Source: Vreelandella maris (GTDB taxonomy: Bacteria; Pseudomonadota; Gammaproteobacteria; Pseudomonadales; Halomonadaceae). Taken from it: 64,000 bases of DNA. Shown here in pieces: positions 62,046 to 64,000 of the stretch. The stretch's first letter is position 1; every line of letters starts with the position of its first letter. The stretch is taken from the NCBI RefSeq assembly GCF_013371085.1, contig NZ_JABWCV010000007.1, positions 1-64,000 on the forward strand, given 5' to 3'. The notes below the pieces were generated by a model. That model was given only the letters and a program-made list of their open reading frames with translations, ran no database searches and was not told where the DNA came from. Made by a program: the position numbers and the translations under genes.

Positions 62046-62359
62046 CTCTTCTATTACTTGACGCAAATAAGGTGTAAAAGTGAGTGACTGCCATCGTTGA
62101 AAAAGCCAGTAATCGGCTTTAAATTGCTTTCTATGCCTATTATTGTGGGTTCGTGCTAGTCGTATTGCGACTATTGTTTCTATACTATGGGCCAGACGCT
62201 GGTTAAGTGGTTTTTAATTTCAGCTATTTGTACTTAGTGAGTGTCAGAAAACAACCACTGTTTATTTTGGATAGCACGCTTTCAATGTTAAGCGTTGGAT
62301 TAAGCGGCTCCCAATTAATATTTATTTTTTAACAATGACGCAAGGAGATTTCCCGACTC
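62046..62359. promoter_or_regulatory. AT-rich ftsQ-ftsA spacer with a candidate promoter
   Basis: A 314-bp gap without a gene and richer in A+T than its surroundings. TTGAAA (62097-62102) and TAAATT (62120-62125) are 17 nt apart and form a good sigma-70 promoter reading toward ftsA, with a leader of about 230 nt. AAAGCC/GGCTTT (62101-62121 region) forms a hairpin over the same bases. AAGGAG lies 13 nt before the ftsA ATG. The gap suggests ftsA-ftsZ is also expressed separately from the upstream genes. Confidence 0.5.
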
Positions 62360-63649
62360 ATGGCAGGCTCACCCAACGCATCCAATATGGTGGTCGGGCT
62401 GGACATTGGAACGTCCAAGGTCGTCGCGATAGTCGGTCAACCCACCGATGACGGCGGAATTGAAATTGCCGGTATTGGTTCGCACCCTTCGCGCGGTATG
62501 AAGCGTGGTGTTGTAATCAATATTGAATCAACGGTGCAGTCTATCCAGCGCGCAGTTGAAGAAGCCGAGTTGATGGCTGGCTGTGATATCCATTCAGTGT
62601 ATGTTGGCGTGGCTGGTAGTCATATCAGTTCAATGAACTCTGATGGTGTTGTGGCTATTAAAGAGCGTGAAGTGACACCTTCTGATATTGAACGCGTTAT
62701 TGATTCTGCTCGGGCGCGCGCTATTTCTGAAGGCCAGCGTGTATTGCATGTATTGCCTCAAGAGTTTTCGATTGATGCTCAAGGGGGGATACGCGAGCCA
62801 CTAGGCATGTCTGGGGTGCGCTTGGAAGCTCAAGTGCATTTAGTGACGGCCGCCTTAAACGCGGTGCAGAATATAGAAAAGTGTGTACGTCGCTGTGGGC
62901 TGGAGGTAGATGCTATTATTTTAGAGCAGCTAGCCTCAAGCATGGCGGTGCTGACCGAGGATGAGCGTGAGCTGGGCGTCTGTATGGTGGATATTGGCGG
63001 CGGCACTACTGATATGGCGATTTTCAGTGAAGGCGCCATACGCCACACGGCGGTTATACCTATTGCCGGTGACCAAGTCACTAACGATATTGCCATGGCC
63101 CTGCGTACGCCGACCCAACACGCTGAAGAGATTAAAGTTAAATACGCTTGCGCGCTCACTCACTTAGCGTCAAGCGATGAAATGATTAAAGTACCTAGCG
63201 TAGGTGATCGACCTGCGCGTGATCTATCGCGCCAAGCACTGGCTGAAGTGGTAGAGCCGCGCTACGAAGAACTGTTTACGCTAGTAAGAGATGAGTTGCG
63301 CCGAAGTGGCTATGAAGACATGGTGGCTGCTGGGATTGTGCTTACCGGTGGAACCTCGCGCATGGAAGGGGTTAGTGAATTGGCGGAAGAGATTTTTCAT
63401 ATGCCAGTTCGCATCGCATGTCCACAGAATGTAAGAGGTTTGGCGGACGTCGTACGCAACCCAATTTATGCGACGGGCGTTGGGCTGCTGCATTATGCCT
63501 TGCAAGAAACGCGTCATGGGCAAGGCCTAAAAAGCCACGGGGGAGTGGTTGCTGCCCATAAGGGCCGCAATGAGCTTGCCCGGCGTGATATCAAGGAAGA
63601 CCATTCGGCGCTAGCTAGAATTAAAGGCTGGTTCAAAGGAAATTTCTGA
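62360..63649 (+). CDS. ftsA: Cell division actin FtsA
   Basis: Actin-like protein that anchors FtsZ to the membrane and signals to the divisome. [16 protein letters not shown] (phosphate 1), [18 protein letters not shown] (phosphate 2), [14 protein letters not shown] (adenosine) and the C-terminal amphipathic helix [13 protein letters not shown]. The SHS2/1C domain is present. 429 residues. 34 nt before ftsZ. Confidence 0.98.
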   Translation: MAGSPNASNMVVGLDIGTSKVVAIVGQPTDDGGIEIAGIGSHPSRGMKRGVVINIESTVQSIQRAVEEAELMAGCDIHSVYVGVAGSHISSMNSDGVVAIKEREVTPSDIERVIDSARARAISEGQRVLHVLPQEFSIDAQGGIREPLGMSGVRLEAQVHLVTAALNAVQNIEKCVRRCGLEVDAIILEQLASSMAVLTEDERELGVCMVDIGGGTTDMAIFSEGAIRHTAVIPIAGDQVTNDIAMALRTPTQHAEEIKVKYACALTHLASSDEMIKVPSVGDRPARDLSRQALAEVVEPRYEELFTLVRDELRRSGYEDMVAAGIVLTGGTSRMEGVSELAEEIFHMPVRIACPQNVRGLADVVRNPIYATGVGLLHYALQETRHGQGLKSHGGVVAAHKGRNELARRDIKEDHSALARIKGWFKGNF

Positions 63650-63683
63650 CAGGGCCGCAAGCGCGGTTCAGGAGACGGGGCTT

Positions 63684-64000
63684 ATGTTCGAATTGGTAGA
63701 TAACGCACCCTCGAGCAGTGCGGTCATCAAAGTGGTTGGTGTTGGCGGCGGTGGCGGCAATGCTGTTAACCACATGGTCGAAAGCAATATTGAAGGCGTT
63801 GAGTTTATCTGCGCTAACACTGACGCCCAGGCGCTTAAGCGCTGTTCAGCAAAAACCGTGTTGCAACTGGGTAGCGAAATCACTAAAGGATTGGGCGCAG
63901 GTGCCAATCCCGACGTGGGTCGTCAGGCAGCAATGGAAGACCGCGAGCGTATTGCGGAATTGCTGGTAGGCGCTGATATGGTGTTTATCACTGCCGGTAT
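63684..64000 (+). CDS. ftsZ: Cell division tubulin FtsZ, 5' part
   Basis: GTPase that forms the Z ring. The start [20 protein letters not shown], the GTP-binding [15 protein letters not shown] and [15 protein letters not shown] are clear; the reading is open to the window end (about 105 codons of roughly 390). The tubulin signature GGGTGTG lies beyond the edge. CAGGAGA precedes the ATG. Partial only because the window stops. Confidence 0.97.
   Translation, partial: MFELVDNAPSSSAVIKVVGVGGGGGNAVNHMVESNIEGVEFICANTDAQALKRCSAKTVLQLGSEITKGLGAGANPDVGRQAAMEDRERIAELLVGADMVFITAG

Overview
The window is a stretch of gammaproteobacterial chromosome, most likely from a Halomonas-type member of the Halomonadaceae. 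This placement rests on protein character and on a gene order that combines Pseudomonas-like neighbourhoods (murA-hisG-hisD-algW; kdsD divergent from mlaFEDCB; rsmI-rnpB-dcw) with E. coli-like ones (mreBCD-maf-rng-yhdP-tldD; lpoA-yraN-diaA-dolP). It was not tested with a tree. Almost every base belongs to conserved cell-envelope, division, translation or respiration genes, and coding density is very high, with many 1-4 bp start/stop overlaps.

Layout. 1-77: probable left edge of an IS5-family insertion sequence running off the window. 135-4277: a DUF1232 membrane protein, htpG behind a near-perfect heat-shock (sigma-32) promoter, gpsA and sixA. 4345-7618 (minus): gatCAB amidotransferase operon. 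7847-17739 (plus): mreBCD-maf-rng-yhdP-tldD, followed by convergent yjgA/darP and then pmbA (tldE). 19751-26934 (minus): kdsD-kdsC-lptC-lptA-lptB-rpoN-hpf-ptsN-rapZ-ptsO. 27252-34135 (plus): mlaFEDCB-ibaG-murA-hisG-hisD. 34177-38247: an algW/degS-type periplasmic protease, a Nif3-like protein, yhcB/zapG and zapE. 38433-43433: rplM-rpsI, the cytochrome bc1 operon petABC, and sspA-sspB. 43529-46706 (minus): lpoA-yraN-diaA-dolP. 46821-64000 (plus): rsmI, RNase P RNA, then the division and cell wall (dcw) cluster rsmH-ftsL-ftsI-murE-murF-mraY-murD-ftsW-murG-murC-ddl-ftsQ-ftsA-ftsZ, with ftsZ cut by the window end.

How the genes work together. The window gathers most of the machinery for building and shaping the envelope. 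This includes peptidoglycan precursor synthesis (murA, C-G, mraY, ddl), septal synthesis (ftsI, ftsW, ftsL, ftsQ), the actin-like and tubulin-like scaffolds (mreB, ftsA, ftsZ) and the PBP1A activator lpoA. It also includes Kdo synthesis and LPS export (kdsD, kdsC, lptCAB), phospholipid trafficking (mla, yhdP) and outer-membrane upkeep (dolP, algW). The DNPR motif in MurE indicates meso-diaminopimelate peptidoglycan.

I found no defence system, prophage, CRISPR array or tRNA gene, and no clearly new multi-gene system. The most unusual signal is a recurring pattern of short (12-18 bp) tandem duplications at gene 3' ends, usually including the stop codon (gpsA, yjgA, kdsD, mlaB, sspB, yraN, rsmH, mraY). 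Other points are the absence of mraZ at the head of the dcw cluster, several hairpins in leaders and spacers, and a short LpoA.
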